A stretch of DNA of 64,000 nucleotides. Source: Chitinophagaceae bacterium (GTDB taxonomy: Bacteria > Bacteroidota > Bacteroidia > Chitinophagales > Chitinophagaceae). The notes beneath the pieces are model-generated. The model was not told the origin of the DNA and did no database searches. It saw only the letters and a program-made list of their open reading frames with translations. Every line of letters starts with the position of its first letter. Positions within the stretch are counted from its first letter, which is position 1. Shown one piece after another: positions 18,483-27,531 of this stretch. The stretch lies in the NCBI GenBank assembly GCA_016720745.1, contig JADKKA010000022.1, positions 496,001 to 560,000 on the forward strand, given 5' to 3'. The translations under genes were made by a program, and so were the position numbers.

Positions 18483-18890
18483 ATGGACTATTTACTGCTG
18501 GATGTGGTTGATGTAGTACCTGCCCGTGAGGCCAATGGCCCCGGACTGAGTTTTTATCTGTTGCTGGGGATTACTATCCTGGCAGAAGCCGCCCTGATGC
18601 GTGGTTTAAAATACCAGCAATGGGGGCAGGCCTTATTTCAGTCATTGCTGGCCAACCTGGCTTCACTGGCCATCGGGTTTCTGTTGCTGGAATGGATACC
18701 CGGACTTTTTTTCCCCAACGAATTGCTCAACCTGGCAGCCCTCTGGCTGATCACCGTGCTGATTGAAACGCCGGTACTTTACCTGTTTAACAGACAAAAG
18801 CAGTTGAAATCCACGATCATTGTTTCCCTGCTGATGAACCTGCTGAGTTATCTATTATTCTTTGGCTATATCCGGTTCTTTGCCCGTTGA
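18483..18890 (+). CDS. Small integral membrane protein, paralogue 2 of a tandem pair
   Basis: A 135-residue, four-segment membrane protein that starts 2 bases after the stop of its paralogue. It keeps the same ILAEA, IET-x-x-LYL and VSL-x-MN motifs. Its N-terminus (MDYLLLDVVDVVPARE) differs. Its TGA stop overlaps the TTG start of the following MFS gene, so translation is probably coupled and the three products may work together, for example as accessory subunits of the carrier. That last point is inference. Confidence 0.7.
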   Translation: MDYLLLDVVDVVPAREANGPGLSFYLLLGITILAEAALMRGLKYQQWGQALFQSLLANLASLAIGFLLLEWIPGLFFPNELLNLAALWLITVLIETPVLYLFNRQKQLKSTIIVSLLMNLLSYLLFFGYIRFFAR

Positions 18891-19930
18891 AATCAAAAAT
18901 AATCATACCATTCCTGGCCCTGGGTCATGGCATCAATGACCTGCTGGCAGGTTATTTTCTCGGATGCCTGGCTGCCGGATCCGGCGACATCACAAGGATC
19001 GGACTCTCCTTACTATTGTATAATCTGCTGGCATTTGGTGGGCAGTATCCGGTTGCCATCTGGCTGGAACGAATAGGGCAGCATCAGAAAATGATCAGTG
19101 GAGCCTTTCTGTTGAATCTGGGAGCGGCTATTCTTTTTTTTAGCATTCCCTCACTGGCCGTAGTGATGGCGGGAATCGCTTCAGCCATTTATCATGTGGC
19201 TGGTGGCAGTGTATGTGCTTCCAGGGATAAAGCCCTGCCCATTGGTTTGTTTGCTGCACCGGGTGTAGCCGGTCTGATTGCCGGTGGTTACCTGGCCTGG
19301 GAACAATATCAATTGCAGTGGCCGCTTGTTTCCATCTGTATTTTATTTATAGTGGTCATACAGTTTATCGGGATACCCAATATGGTTGCATCGCAAAGCA
19401 GCCGGGATCAGCCTGTAACAAGCCCAGGGATTCATCTTGATAAGCATGACCTGATCATGATCCTGTTGTTGCTGGTTATCTCCCTTCGTTCAGCTGTCTG
19501 GAATATTTTTCAACTGCTGCACGACCAGCAGTATGACTGGTTGCTGGCGATTGCCCTGGCTGCCTTTGCAGGAAAAATTCTGGGAGGATGGCTGGCAGAC
19601 CGGGTCGGATGGAAAACCTATACCTGGCTGTCGATGACAGCCGCAGCTCCTTTGATTCATTTTTTCCGGAATGAATTGCTGCTATTCTGTATCGGTATTG
19701 GTTTGCTGCAATCAGGGATACCGGCAACTACGGCTTTATTGATCAGGTCTGTGAATGGAAAAAAGGAAAGAGGGATTGCCCTTTCATTTGGAGCCGCCAT
19801 CATCCTGGGAGCCCTGATCATGGTGATCCCACAGGCAGTACTCTCCGCTTCCTTATTACTACCGGTTGGCTTACTGGCCGGAATGTTTTTGCTTTTTGGG
19901 GTTACTGATCGCAAAAAGCTGTTACACTAG
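18887..19930 (+). CDS. MFS-type membrane transporter
   Basis: A 347-residue protein with about ten or eleven membrane segments. The opening LALGHGINDLLAGYFLG resembles the first segment of the fosmidomycin-resistance branch of the major facilitator superfamily, and GGWLADRVGWKTY near residue 230 matches the MFS loop motif. It is shorter than the usual 400 residues, so a segment may be missing. It starts with TTG at 18887, overlapping the previous TGA. Its stop codon shares the palindrome CTAG with the stop of the convergent uspA gene. Substrate unknown. Confidence 0.75.
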   Translation: MKSKIIIPFLALGHGINDLLAGYFLGCLAAGSGDITRIGLSLLLYNLLAFGGQYPVAIWLERIGQHQKMISGAFLLNLGAAILFFSIPSLAVVMAGIASAIYHVAGGSVCASRDKALPIGLFAAPGVAGLIAGGYLAWEQYQLQWPLVSICILFIVVIQFIGIPNMVASQSSRDQPVTSPGIHLDKHDLIMILLLLVISLRSAVWNIFQLLHDQQYDWLLAIALAAFAGKILGGWLADRVGWKTYTWLSMTAAAPLIHFFRNELLLFCIGIGLLQSGIPATTALLIRSVNGKKERGIALSFGAAIILGALIMVIPQAVLSASLLLPVGLLAGMFLLFGVTDRKKLLH

Positions 19931-20745
19931 TTTGCACCGGTATTGTCGGGAATAGCCATCAGCGGTATATTGGTATGATAGGACATCTTCTTGGTCATAC
20001 TGCTATTGAAAATGCTTCCAATCAATGTTCGCCGATGGGTCAGCATCACTATTAAATCAATTTTTTCTTTATCAGTCCATCCCTGCAGGCTTTCCCTGAA
20101 ATGGCGGCCGGCCAAATGAACGGCATGTATTTCAGTATCGGGATATTTTTCCCGCAGCTCATCCCTGAAATCAGCGATCATGTTTTCATGTTTTTTGAAA
20201 TCTTCTGCATAGTCGTCATCCATATCTGTAAACACAGTTACATGAATGGAGGAGAGGAAATAGCGTGCGAGGGTAATCACCGGATTCAGCAGTTTATCGG
20301 GCACGGTGAATTTATTCACGGCCAGTAAAATCTTACGCGGCGCTGTCCATTCTGCGAGCAGGGGCACGGCCAGCACCGGTACCGGACTGCGACCAATTAC
20401 GGCAGCTGTTCTGCTGCCATATACCACTTCTTTTAATCCGCTACTGCCATTGGTACCCATGACGACCAGCTCCGGTTTATGTTCATATACAGCATTGATC
20501 ACACTGTTCACTGATGAATCCCGGAAAACCCTGGTACTGGTTTCCACAAATTCAGTGGCTTTGATACTAGCGGCCACTTCCTCCAGTTTTTCTTTCATCT
20601 TTCCGAAATCAACATCATCCATCAGTGTTTCCACGGCATGTATCAGCATGATCTCTGCGCCGGCTTTACGGGCAATCTGCACGGCAAAGTTCAATGCCTT
20701 GTCTGCATTGGGTGAAAAATCAGTAGGTACAAGAATCCGTTTCAT
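19927..20745 (-). CDS. uspA: Universal stress protein, two Usp domains
   Basis: A 272-residue cytoplasmic protein made of two UspA domains. The first (1-142) opens with KRILVPTDFSPNADKAL and ends with the ATP-binding motif G-x2-G-x9-G-S (GTNGSSGLKEVVYGS) and VPVLAVP. The second (150-272) keeps KILLAVN and VMLTHRR but has lost the glycine motif, so it probably does not bind ATP. Usp proteins help cells survive stress and stationary phase by unclear means. I prefer the ATG at 20745 over an upstream start, since MKRILVPTDFS is the standard N-terminus. Confidence 0.9.
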   Translation of the reverse strand: MKRILVPTDFSPNADKALNFAVQIARKAGAEIMLIHAVETLMDDVDFGKMKEKLEEVAASIKATEFVETSTRVFRDSSVNSVINAVYEHKPELVVMGTNGSSGLKEVVYGSRTAAVIGRSPVPVLAVPLLAEWTAPRKILLAVNKFTVPDKLLNPVITLARYFLSSIHVTVFTDMDDDYAEDFKKHENMIADFRDELREKYPDTEIHAVHLAGRHFRESLQGWTDKEKIDLIVMLTHRRTLIGSIFNSSMTKKMSYHTNIPLMAIPDNTGAN

Positions 20746-20862
20746 GTTGCATAATTTTACACTGTGAAACAATAAAATCCCTGGTTACCCGCCTGTGACG
20801 AATATCACCGCAACAGGTGATTTTTCACCGTAGACAGGGTATTGAAACTCAATGATTTTTTT

Positions 20863-21129
20863 ATGCACTACATGATCACAGAACGATTTCACCCGGGAAA
20901 AGTAAAAGCACTCTACCAGCGCTTCGCTGAAAAGGGCCGAATGCTCCCGGAAGGAGTGGAGTATGTCAACAGCTGGGTAAGTGAGGACCTCAGTATTTGC
21001 TGGCAAATCATGACCAGCAGGGATCGCTTTTTACTCGATCAATGGATTAGTCAGTGGAGTGACCTGGCCAGTTTTGAAGTTACTGCATTAATCAGTTCCG
21101 TCGAGGCAAAGGAACTGGCACTGCGCTGA
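20863..21129 (+). CDS. DUF3303 family protein
   Basis: An 88-residue protein matching DUF3303: MHYMITERFHPGKVKALYQRF, then GRMLPEGVEYVNSWVSEDLSICWQIM, then LDQWISQWSDLASFEVTAL. This is a small ferredoxin-like alpha/beta-barrel family found in many bacteria, with no known function. The open frame reaches a TTG at 20842, but the ATG at 20863 fits the usual family N-terminus (a second ATG follows three codons later). No partner gene is obvious. Confidence 0.8.
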   Translation: MHYMITERFHPGKVKALYQRFAEKGRMLPEGVEYVNSWVSEDLSICWQIMTSRDRFLLDQWISQWSDLASFEVTALISSVEAKELALR

Positions 21130-21187
21130 ATAAAGAATAATCTGGCCGGAAATATGGAATCATCAGGGCTGATGCTCTTATACAGAT

Positions 21188-21964
21188 ATGAGAGCGGTCT
21201 GCCTTCTGCTGGTTCATTTGTTGCTGATCGGTTCTTCCTGCCGGGAAAGTCCGGCTCCCCCTGCTCCCGGCACCGGGGCGATACCAGCTTTTGAAAAAAT
21301 TCCTTCAAAGAGTGGTGAGATTCCGCTTCCTCCCGGTTATAAACGTAGTCTGGTAACCACAGGCAGTTTTGGAGAATGGCTGCGACAATTGCCATTGAAG
21401 AAGGATAAGACTGTTTATCTCTACAATGGAAAACCGAAAGCCAATCAGTCTGCTCAATTTGCAGTAGTCAATATCAGTACCGGCAAAAAGGACCTGCAGC
21501 AATGTGCAGATGCCCTGATGCGGTTAAGGGCGGAATATCTTTTTGCGACAGGCCAGTTTGAAAAAATATCGTTTACAGATTATGCCGGAAAAACCTATCC
21601 ATGGAAGGGAGGAAAAGATACAGCTGCATTGAAGGGGTACCTCGAACATGTATTTGGCTGCTGCGGTTCTGCTTCTCTTGAAAAGCAATTAAAACCGGTC
21701 AGCGATTTCCGCGATATCAGCATCGGTGATGTACTGATCCGGGGTGGGTTCCCCGGACATGCGGTAATGGTGATTGACCTGGCTGAAAATGAAAAAGGAG
21801 AAAAGATATACCTGTTGCTGCAAAGTTATCAGCCGGCACAGGACATGCATATCCTGGTAAATCCGGTGGACAGCAGCCTCAGTCCCTGGTATCAGGCCAG
21901 AGCAGACAGCAACATTTATACGCCTGAATGGCATTTCAAGAAGCAGCATCTCCGCCGCTGGTAA
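21188..21964 (+). CDS. DUF4846 lipoprotein
   Basis: A 258-residue protein with a lipoprotein signal (LLLIGSSC, Cys at 18), so it is lipid-anchored in the envelope. The body matches DUF4846: IPLPPGYKR, GSFGEWLRQLPLKKD, VYLYNGKPKANQ, CADALMRLRAEYLF, YPWKGGKDTAALKGYLEHVFGCCGSASL and DVLIRGGFPGHAVMVID. The GDVLIRGG-x-x-GHA part resembles the His-containing core of NlpC/P60-like folds, but I see no clear catalytic Cys. Function unknown. It is followed closely by the DUF6370 gene. Confidence 0.85.
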   Translation: MRAVCLLLVHLLLIGSSCRESPAPPAPGTGAIPAFEKIPSKSGEIPLPPGYKRSLVTTGSFGEWLRQLPLKKDKTVYLYNGKPKANQSAQFAVVNISTGKKDLQQCADALMRLRAEYLFATGQFEKISFTDYAGKTYPWKGGKDTAALKGYLEHVFGCCGSASLEKQLKPVSDFRDISIGDVLIRGGFPGHAVMVIDLAENEKGEKIYLLLQSYQPAQDMHILVNPVDSSLSPWYQARADSNIYTPEWHFKKQHLRRW

Positions 21965-21982
21965 GAAGCGCTTTGCCGGAAC

Positions 21983-22012
21983 TTGGAGACTTCCCCGAAT
22001 TGGCTATTTTTG
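21983..22012 (+). promoter_or_regulatory. Bacteroidota promoter TTG-N19-TATTTTTG
   Basis: TTG at 21983-21985 and a perfect TAnnTTTG box at 22005-22012 are 19 bases apart, matching the -33/-7 spacing of Bacteroidota sigma-A promoters. It lies directly before the DUF6370 ATG at 22027, giving a leader of only a few bases. Confidence 0.6.
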
Positions 22013-22026
22013 CCAAAAGCATTCAA

Positions 22027-22377
22027 ATGAAAACATTCTTTGCCCTCGTGATCGGCTGTCTGATTTTTTCTGCTGCAGGCGCCCAGTCAAAAACATCGGT
22101 ACCCGACAGTACAAAAAAAATCATGACCGTGGAAGCTTCCTGCGGCCAATGCCAGTTTAAAATGCTGGGCAAGGGTTGCAGCCTCGCTGTAAGGATGGAT
22201 GGCAAATCTTATTTTGTAGATGGTACTACCATTGATGATCATGGAGATGCTCATGGCCATGATGGTTTTTGTGAAGCCGTTCGCAAGGCAGAAGTGCAGG
22301 GAGAAGTAGTGGACAATCGTTTCAAAGTCACTTATTTCAAGTTGCTGCCAATGGCAAAGACTAAGTCCCGGCCATAA
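22027..22377 (+). CDS. DUF6370 family exported protein
   Basis: A 116-residue protein with a signal peptide (residues 1-20, ending AAGAQ). The mature part shows the DUF6370 pattern: MTVEASCGQCQFKM, GKGCSLAVRMDGKSYFVDGT, then DDHGDAHGHDGFCEAVRKAEVQGEV. Four Cys and three His in a short stretch suggest metal binding or disulfides, but this is inference. An open frame runs 33 codons further upstream, yet the ATG at 22027 gives the signal peptide and sits just after a good promoter. Confidence 0.82.
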   Translation: MKTFFALVIGCLIFSAAGAQSKTSVPDSTKKIMTVEASCGQCQFKMLGKGCSLAVRMDGKSYFVDGTTIDDHGDAHGHDGFCEAVRKAEVQGEVVDNRFKVTYFKLLPMAKTKSRP

Positions 22378-22462
22378 AAAAGGGGAGTATGTCTTTCTTC
22401 AAAGGATTTTGTATTGTAGTACAATTTTCGTAGAATTACGAATAATACTAAAACCACCTACA

Positions 22463-22666
22463 ATGAGAAAAACTTTCAGAACAATTTTTCTGGGCACCCT
22501 GGTGCTTTCTGTAGTTGCAGTTGCCTGCAATAACAAAAAAGAAAATAAGGAAGAACCTGCAAAAGTTGACACGCCAAAAGTTGAAACAGCTCCGGTAACA
22601 GCTCCGGTTGATACCCCTGCTAATGGTGATACCCTTGTTCCCAAGCCGGTGAAACCAGGAGAGTAA
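22463..22666 (+). CDS. Small lipoprotein
   Basis: A 67-residue protein with a lipoprotein signal (LVLSVVAVAC, Cys at 22) and a low-complexity mature part made of Lys, Glu, Pro, Val and Thr (repeats like VDTPKVETAPVTAPVDTP). Such short envelope lipoproteins are common in Bacteroidota and have no assigned role. The ATG at 22463 is chosen because it begins the signal peptide. A terminator follows 25 bases after the stop. Confidence 0.7.
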   Translation: MRKTFRTIFLGTLVLSVVAVACNNKKENKEEPAKVDTPKVETAPVTAPVDTPANGDTLVPKPVKPGE

Positions 22667-22691
22667 GTGTACTGATTAGAAAAAAAATTGC

Positions 22692-22723
22692 ATCACCCGT
22701 TGTTATCAGCGGGTGATTTTTTT
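22692..22723. terminator. Bidirectional terminator between convergent genes
   Basis: An 8-bp stem ATCACCCG / CGGGTGAT with a 10-nt loop is followed by T residues on the plus strand and has an A run before it, so it can also stop minus-strand transcripts. The TGA stop of the minus-strand TPR gene lies inside the stem. Confidence 0.8.
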
Positions 22724-24147
22724 ATGTCTGCCACTGCCGGTATTTCGGGTGCCGGATGATGCTGATGGGCCATTGCATGTTTGTGACGATGCTGCAATAG
22801 TTTATGAATCAGCCAATGCTCCAGCTTATGATGCATGGGGATCAGGATGGCGGCCAGTGCCACAAAGATCAGGATCTCCAATACAGGGGTATGATGGGTG
22901 AGATTGGCAACGGTTGGATGCAGGAGCAGGGTGAGGTATTCAAAAAGAAAGAGCAATGAAAGTACACCCAATACCCGGATCAGTTTAACCGGCACATTCA
23001 CCCGGCTGAGCATTAATGTCAGCAGAAAAATACCCGGAATAAAAATAGCGATCAGCAGCATCTGTAATTGCTGGGCTCTTTTTTTATGTTCCCTTGCTTT
23101 TTCTTCCTGTAATTCCAGCTGCCGGTATTGTTCATTACTGGAAATAACCTGTGATTCACGGATTTTATCTCGGCTGTTCAGTTCTTCATTTAAACTTTTT
23201 ACATAATCCACATAACTAAAAGCACTGTCAATCGCCCTGATTTTTTTATAATGGTCGGTCAGGAACTGGGCGGCATCCAGTTCCTTGGAAAGAAATTTTC
23301 CGCTTTTGGCAACGTTCAGCGAAAGCGTTGCATAGTGACTGGCAGAATCATATTGTTTAGTTTCTTCAAAAAGCCGGGCCAGTCCCAGGGTGGTTTCACA
23401 TAACATTTCATCATCACCCGCAGCTTTCAGGTAACCGATGGCTGCTTCATAATGTTCCATTGATTCTTTAAAGCGCCCCATTTTGCGGTAGCTATGTCCC
23501 AGGCCAGTCATTGAAGTGCCAATCAGATCGTCATCTTCATCTTGCCGGGCCAGATCAAGTGATAAAATAAAATACCGGAAAGCGGAGTCCGATAGATTGA
23601 GCCGGTCATAGGTGTCACCAGTATTTAGTGCAATATTGTACTTGAGTTTTTTTACATTATTTGACTGAATAATGGAATCTGCCTGGCGATAATATTCAAG
23701 GGCCTTGGGGTATTCTTCCTGAAAAGCATACACAATACCTATATTCATCAGTACACTGGCCAGGTTAAGCGGCACATTTCTTTTTTCTTCGATCTTGAGT
23801 TTTTCAATATTCAGTTCCAGTGCTTTGCTGTAGTTGCCGATTTTAAAAAAAGTGTTGGCCAGGATTCCGTTTGATCTGGACTCTCCTTCCATGAAATCGA
23901 TCTTGCGGGCAAGGGATAATGCTTCAAATCCAATCGTCAGTGCTGTATCCGGATTGAATACGCTGGTGGCACTGGCCAGTTTCCAGAGCAGGGTAACCCT
24001 GTTACTATCGGCATTCACTTTTGTCAATTCCCTGGTAAGACTGTCTGCTCTTGGTTTCTGGGCAGCAAGGGGTTCGCTGCAAATCAGGATGGTGGTGAAT
24101 AAAACAATCAGGCTGACAAAACGGTGATATAGCTCCCTGCGGTTCAT
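22693..24147 (-). CDS. TPR protein with C-terminal membrane segments and His-rich tail
   Basis: A 484-residue protein. Signal segment at 10-28 (ending LAAQ), then about seven tetratricopeptide units (residues 60-310, for example GNYSKALELNIEKLKI, EYPKALEYYRQADSI, GRFKESMEHYEAAIGY), a coiled coil of charged residues (about 310-345), then four hydrophobic segments and a tail rich in His (HHKLEHWLIHKLLQHRHKH). The front half is like the periplasmic sensor part of Bacteroidota TPR histidine kinases, but kinase and HTH domains are missing. The start at 24147 is chosen for its signal peptide over an upstream ATG. Confidence 0.75.
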   Translation of the reverse strand: MNRRELYHRFVSLIVLFTTILICSEPLAAQKPRADSLTRELTKVNADSNRVTLLWKLASATSVFNPDTALTIGFEALSLARKIDFMEGESRSNGILANTFFKIGNYSKALELNIEKLKIEEKRNVPLNLASVLMNIGIVYAFQEEYPKALEYYRQADSIIQSNNVKKLKYNIALNTGDTYDRLNLSDSAFRYFILSLDLARQDEDDDLIGTSMTGLGHSYRKMGRFKESMEHYEAAIGYLKAAGDDEMLCETTLGLARLFEETKQYDSASHYATLSLNVAKSGKFLSKELDAAQFLTDHYKKIRAIDSAFSYVDYVKSLNEELNSRDKIRESQVISSNEQYRQLELQEEKAREHKKRAQQLQMLLIAIFIPGIFLLTLMLSRVNVPVKLIRVLGVLSLLFLFEYLTLLLHPTVANLTHHTPVLEILIFVALAAILIPMHHKLEHWLIHKLLQHRHKHAMAHQHHPAPEIPAVADIKKSPADNNG

Positions 24148-24220
24148 GTGTGTTAGTTGGCTGTTCTGATTTTGATGTAATTTATAGTATTCTTGCGTTT
24201 TAACATTTAAATGCCTATTA

Positions 24221-24667
24221 ATGATCAGGCAAGCTTTTGTAAACGACATTCCGCAAATCCAGTTTGTCAGAAATGCCGTAAAGGAAAATACACTCTCTGA
24301 TCCCGGACTGGTACCAGATGCAGATGTGGAGGATTATATCCTTCGCAGGGGTCGGGGCTGGGTTTGGGAAGAAGCGGGACGAATCATTGGATTTTCAATT
24401 GTTTCAGTTAGCGATCAGAATGTATGGGCATTATTTGTGGAGCCTGGTCAGGATAAAAAAGGAATTGGCAGGGCCCTTCATGATACGATGATGGACTGGT
24501 ATTTCAGTCAAACCGATCAACCCATTTGGCTCAGTACCTCGCCCGGAACCCGGGCAGAAGGTTTTTACCGCAAAGCGGGATGGCAGGAAACCGGTTTGTA
24601 TGGAAAGGGAGAAATCCGTTTTGAAATGAGCCGGTCCCAGTGGCAAAACCAGTCTGACATCTCGTAA
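24221..24667 (+). CDS. GNAT family N-acetyltransferase
   Basis: A 148-residue cytoplasmic enzyme with the GCN5-related fold. It moves an acetyl group from acetyl-CoA to an amine. Motif A is visible as VWALFVEPGQDKKGIGRALHDTMM (about 70-93), containing the Q-x2-G-x-G/A acetyl-CoA loop; the C-terminal motif is GFYRKAGWQETG. Substrate unknown. It is divergent from the TPR protein gene, with a 73-bp shared upstream region. Confidence 0.9.
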   Translation: MIRQAFVNDIPQIQFVRNAVKENTLSDPGLVPDADVEDYILRRGRGWVWEEAGRIIGFSIVSVSDQNVWALFVEPGQDKKGIGRALHDTMMDWYFSQTDQPIWLSTSPGTRAEGFYRKAGWQETGLYGKGEIRFEMSRSQWQNQSDIS

Positions 24668-24750
24668 AATTCAAATATCTTTATACATCCCGGCAGGCAA
24701 CTTCCGGGCTTATCCGACAGTCATAGCACTGAGATTCAAACCTTATTCGA

Positions 24751-25863
24751 ATGAAGAATATTGCTTTTGCCTTTCTGCCCCTGTTAATAGCCGGATTTAT
24801 GTTACCCGGTGAACAATGCAATTTACACCGGACAACTGCTGCGCCGGCGGATGGCCCTTACGTTTTATATACCAGCAGTAAAATTTATGTCCATCAGATC
24901 TTGCAGGAAGAGAAGGGCTGGAGGGCGGCCACTACCGCCTATGAGACTGGAAAAAAAGGAGAAATCAGTCTGCTGGTTGCAACAGATCTGCCCGATAAAT
25001 TTTTCTCGGTCAAACTGAAGACTGAATTGGATGCTGAGAGAACAGAGTACAATGATGTTAAAAAGCAATTCATCGTTTCTGATATCGAAGGAAATTTCGG
25101 TGCTTTCCGGCAATTATTACAGGCCGGGGGTATCATTGATACTAATTTTCAGTGGACTTTTGGCAATGGTCATCTGGTACTTACCGGCGATTTTGTGGAT
25201 CGGGGCGCCATGGTCAATGAAGTACTGTGGCTGATCTATTCCCTGGAAGATCAGGCCAAAGCAGCCGGTGGTTATGTACACTATGTATTGGGTAATCACG
25301 AGATCATGAACATGAGTGGTGATCTGCGGTATGTACATCCGCAGTACCTGAAGGCGGCTGGCTTATTGAATACGGGATTTACAGATCTATACGGACCTAA
25401 TTCCGAATTAGGACGCTGGCTACGGACCAAGAATGTGATGGAAAAAATCGGGGATATTCTTTTTATACATGGTGGGGTATCAGCCCCGGTGAATATGCTG
25501 GACTTAAGTACTTCCCGTTTAAATAAAATGGTGCGTCCGCATTATGCCGACAGCCTGATGAATTTTAAACAGCCGGAGCTGGAAATTTTATACAGTGATC
25601 TGGGGCCATTCTGGTACCGCGGGTATTATGGGGGAGCCGACCGGGCAACAATGAATACCATCGACAGTACGCTCCGGCAATATAAAGTGAAAAAAATCGC
25701 CACCGGTCATACCGTGATCGCAGATACTATATCTGCATTAATGGGTGGTAAACTCATCAATACCGATGTGCACCATTTGAAAGGACATACAGAGGGATTA
25801 CTGGTTGAAGATGGGTCTTATTACAGAGTGCTTCCTTCAGGAGAAAAGAAAAAATTCTTATAA
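24751..25863 (+). CDS. Exported metallophosphoesterase, PPP-like
   Basis: A 370-residue protein with an N-terminal export signal (residues 3-19). It carries the five calcineurin-like metal-binding motifs in order: SDIEGNFGAF (usual GDxHG changed to SDIEG), GDFVDRG, LGNHE, IHGG and GHT. This pattern matches bacterial Ser/Thr phosphatase-like enzymes of the PPP/Shewanella-like group. It likely removes phosphate in the periplasm; the substrate is unknown. Its stop lies 3 bases from the end of the convergent gene. Confidence 0.85.
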   Translation: MKNIAFAFLPLLIAGFMLPGEQCNLHRTTAAPADGPYVLYTSSKIYVHQILQEEKGWRAATTAYETGKKGEISLLVATDLPDKFFSVKLKTELDAERTEYNDVKKQFIVSDIEGNFGAFRQLLQAGGIIDTNFQWTFGNGHLVLTGDFVDRGAMVNEVLWLIYSLEDQAKAAGGYVHYVLGNHEIMNMSGDLRYVHPQYLKAAGLLNTGFTDLYGPNSELGRWLRTKNVMEKIGDILFIHGGVSAPVNMLDLSTSRLNKMVRPHYADSLMNFKQPELEILYSDLGPFWYRGYYGGADRATMNTIDSTLRQYKVKKIATGHTVIADTISALMGGKLINTDVHHLKGHTEGLLVEDGSYYRVLPSGEKKKFL

Positions 25864-25866
25864 GCC

Positions 25867-27327
25867 TTATTCTTTTCTCATTTCATCATTATAATAATCA
25901 TATCGGCTGGCCTTACCATTGTTGATATCCACCCGCAGGAGCAGATTGATCTGTCCGCTGCTCAGTTCTTCTTTATCTTTTCCAAGAATCAACAACTGAC
26001 GGCCGTTGTAAAACCAATCGCCCCATTCTTTTAATCCGGTGTTCATGGTCCAGATAGTCTTTCCTGTGGCACTGATTCTTCCCAACAGGATCCGGGCATC
26101 CCTTCCGATCTGTTCCCGGTAAATAATCAGGAAATCATTACCTGGCAGGCGGATGGGTCTGGCTGTGTTTTTATCCAGTAAAAAACCGCCGTGAAGAAAA
26201 CCGGTTTGAGAGGATGGACTCTCAGCAGCATCCTTATTCAAAGTAAACTGTCCGGGTCTTTTTTTATCCAGTGAAGAGATATACAATTGCCTGCGGGCGG
26301 TTTCATCATTTTCAGCATTGCGTTGCAGGCTGCTGCTTAGTTTTTTAAATTCAGCAGGACTGTACAAGCCAAACCATTGCCCGCCGATGGTATCCTGGTT
26401 CACATATAATTCATTGTAATTGGGTGTTCCCCTCATCAGTGATTCCAAATCGTTGGCAATTTCTCGGCCATTGCGTTCCTGATCACGGAGCTGGAATTTT
26501 CTGTCGTGTAAACTGTCTCTCCGCTTATTCAATAGATCCCGGCCGGCATAGTATTCTTTGGTGATGCGGCTGTACTCAGCCTGACTGATCCGGCGGGCGG
26601 CATAATCATTGGAGGGGCGTCTGTTTTTTTGTTCATAGAGGGAATCCATATCTGCCCGGTAATGTTTTTCGGCGGCTTCCACCTCTTCCAGCATTTTTTC
26701 AATTGTATTTTGGGAACCGTCATCATCAGTGGCTTCAGCCAGCAGGGTTTGGGTATTCAGTTTCCATTTGTTGCCATCCAGGGCAGTAAAATAAAGCAGG
26801 GTAGAGCCGGGGTCAAAACGGTAATAACGTCGTTCAGCCGGGAACTTTCCGCTTAAAGCCGGGTTCTTTTGTTCAAGGATGGAGATATCAGCTTTCTTCT
26901 CCAGGGTCATGGCGTCAAAAGCCATGGGCTCGCCAATAAACACCCAGGCCTGGGAACCGGAAGCGCCTAACACTTCTACAGGATGGTTTTTGATATCGCT
27001 CTGGGCTTTCACTTTTATCTCCAGTAGTTTAGCGGCAGTGCTGGCATCATTGGTTTGCAGGTAATAAGTAGTGCTGGCAGATTTGCGCACCATATTCCCC
27101 TGGCGGGAATAGCTATGGATTTTCAAATGAGGTATAATGGTCAGGATCACGCCCTTGCCGTCTTTTTCAAGATAAAGGGCCGGCACCGAAGCATATTGTT
27201 CCTTCATTCCTTTGGGGGCACCGCCAAAACCGCTGTTCATACAAGTGCGGATGAGGAAAAGGATACCTCCGGTGAGGACGATAATGACGATGATCGCAAT
27301 CAGCAGGGGCCTGGGCATTGTTTTCAT
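25867..27327 (-). CDS. Membrane-anchored protein of unknown function (possibly PA2928-like)
   Basis: A 486-residue protein with one N-terminal membrane anchor (about residues 5-28, LLIAIIVIIVLTGGILFLIRTC). The remainder is soluble, with a long charged helical region (about 215-300, many Glu, Lys, Arg and two RRDSL/RRPSND-type stretches) and beta-rich ends that read like a partial propeller (for example TGKTIWTMNTGLKEWGDWFYNGRQLLILG). I tentatively think of the PA2928 family, but this is uncertain. The ATG at 27327 starts just before the anchor; the ORF extends 15 codons upstream without better support. Confidence 0.6.
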   Translation of the reverse strand: MKTMPRPLLIAIIVIIVLTGGILFLIRTCMNSGFGGAPKGMKEQYASVPALYLEKDGKGVILTIIPHLKIHSYSRQGNMVRKSASTTYYLQTNDASTAAKLLEIKVKAQSDIKNHPVEVLGASGSQAWVFIGEPMAFDAMTLEKKADISILEQKNPALSGKFPAERRYYRFDPGSTLLYFTALDGNKWKLNTQTLLAEATDDDGSQNTIEKMLEEVEAAEKHYRADMDSLYEQKNRRPSNDYAARRISQAEYSRITKEYYAGRDLLNKRRDSLHDRKFQLRDQERNGREIANDLESLMRGTPNYNELYVNQDTIGGQWFGLYSPAEFKKLSSSLQRNAENDETARRQLYISSLDKKRPGQFTLNKDAAESPSSQTGFLHGGFLLDKNTARPIRLPGNDFLIIYREQIGRDARILLGRISATGKTIWTMNTGLKEWGDWFYNGRQLLILGKDKEELSSGQINLLLRVDINNGKASRYDYYNDEMRKE

Positions 27328-27531
27328 GCCCGTTAAATTAAGAAAGAAAGGGATTCCGGAAAACGATTTCACCCTTTTAGGGGAGTGAAATCAGCAGGCA
27401 GAAAGGCAATTTTACGCCTGGGATAAAAATCAGCAACTGTTTTTTTTACGGATCAAAAACTTTGGCTAATTTGTTGACCTCTTCATCGATTCCCTGTGGA
27501 GCCGATCAATTAACTATCAAAACCAAGCATT

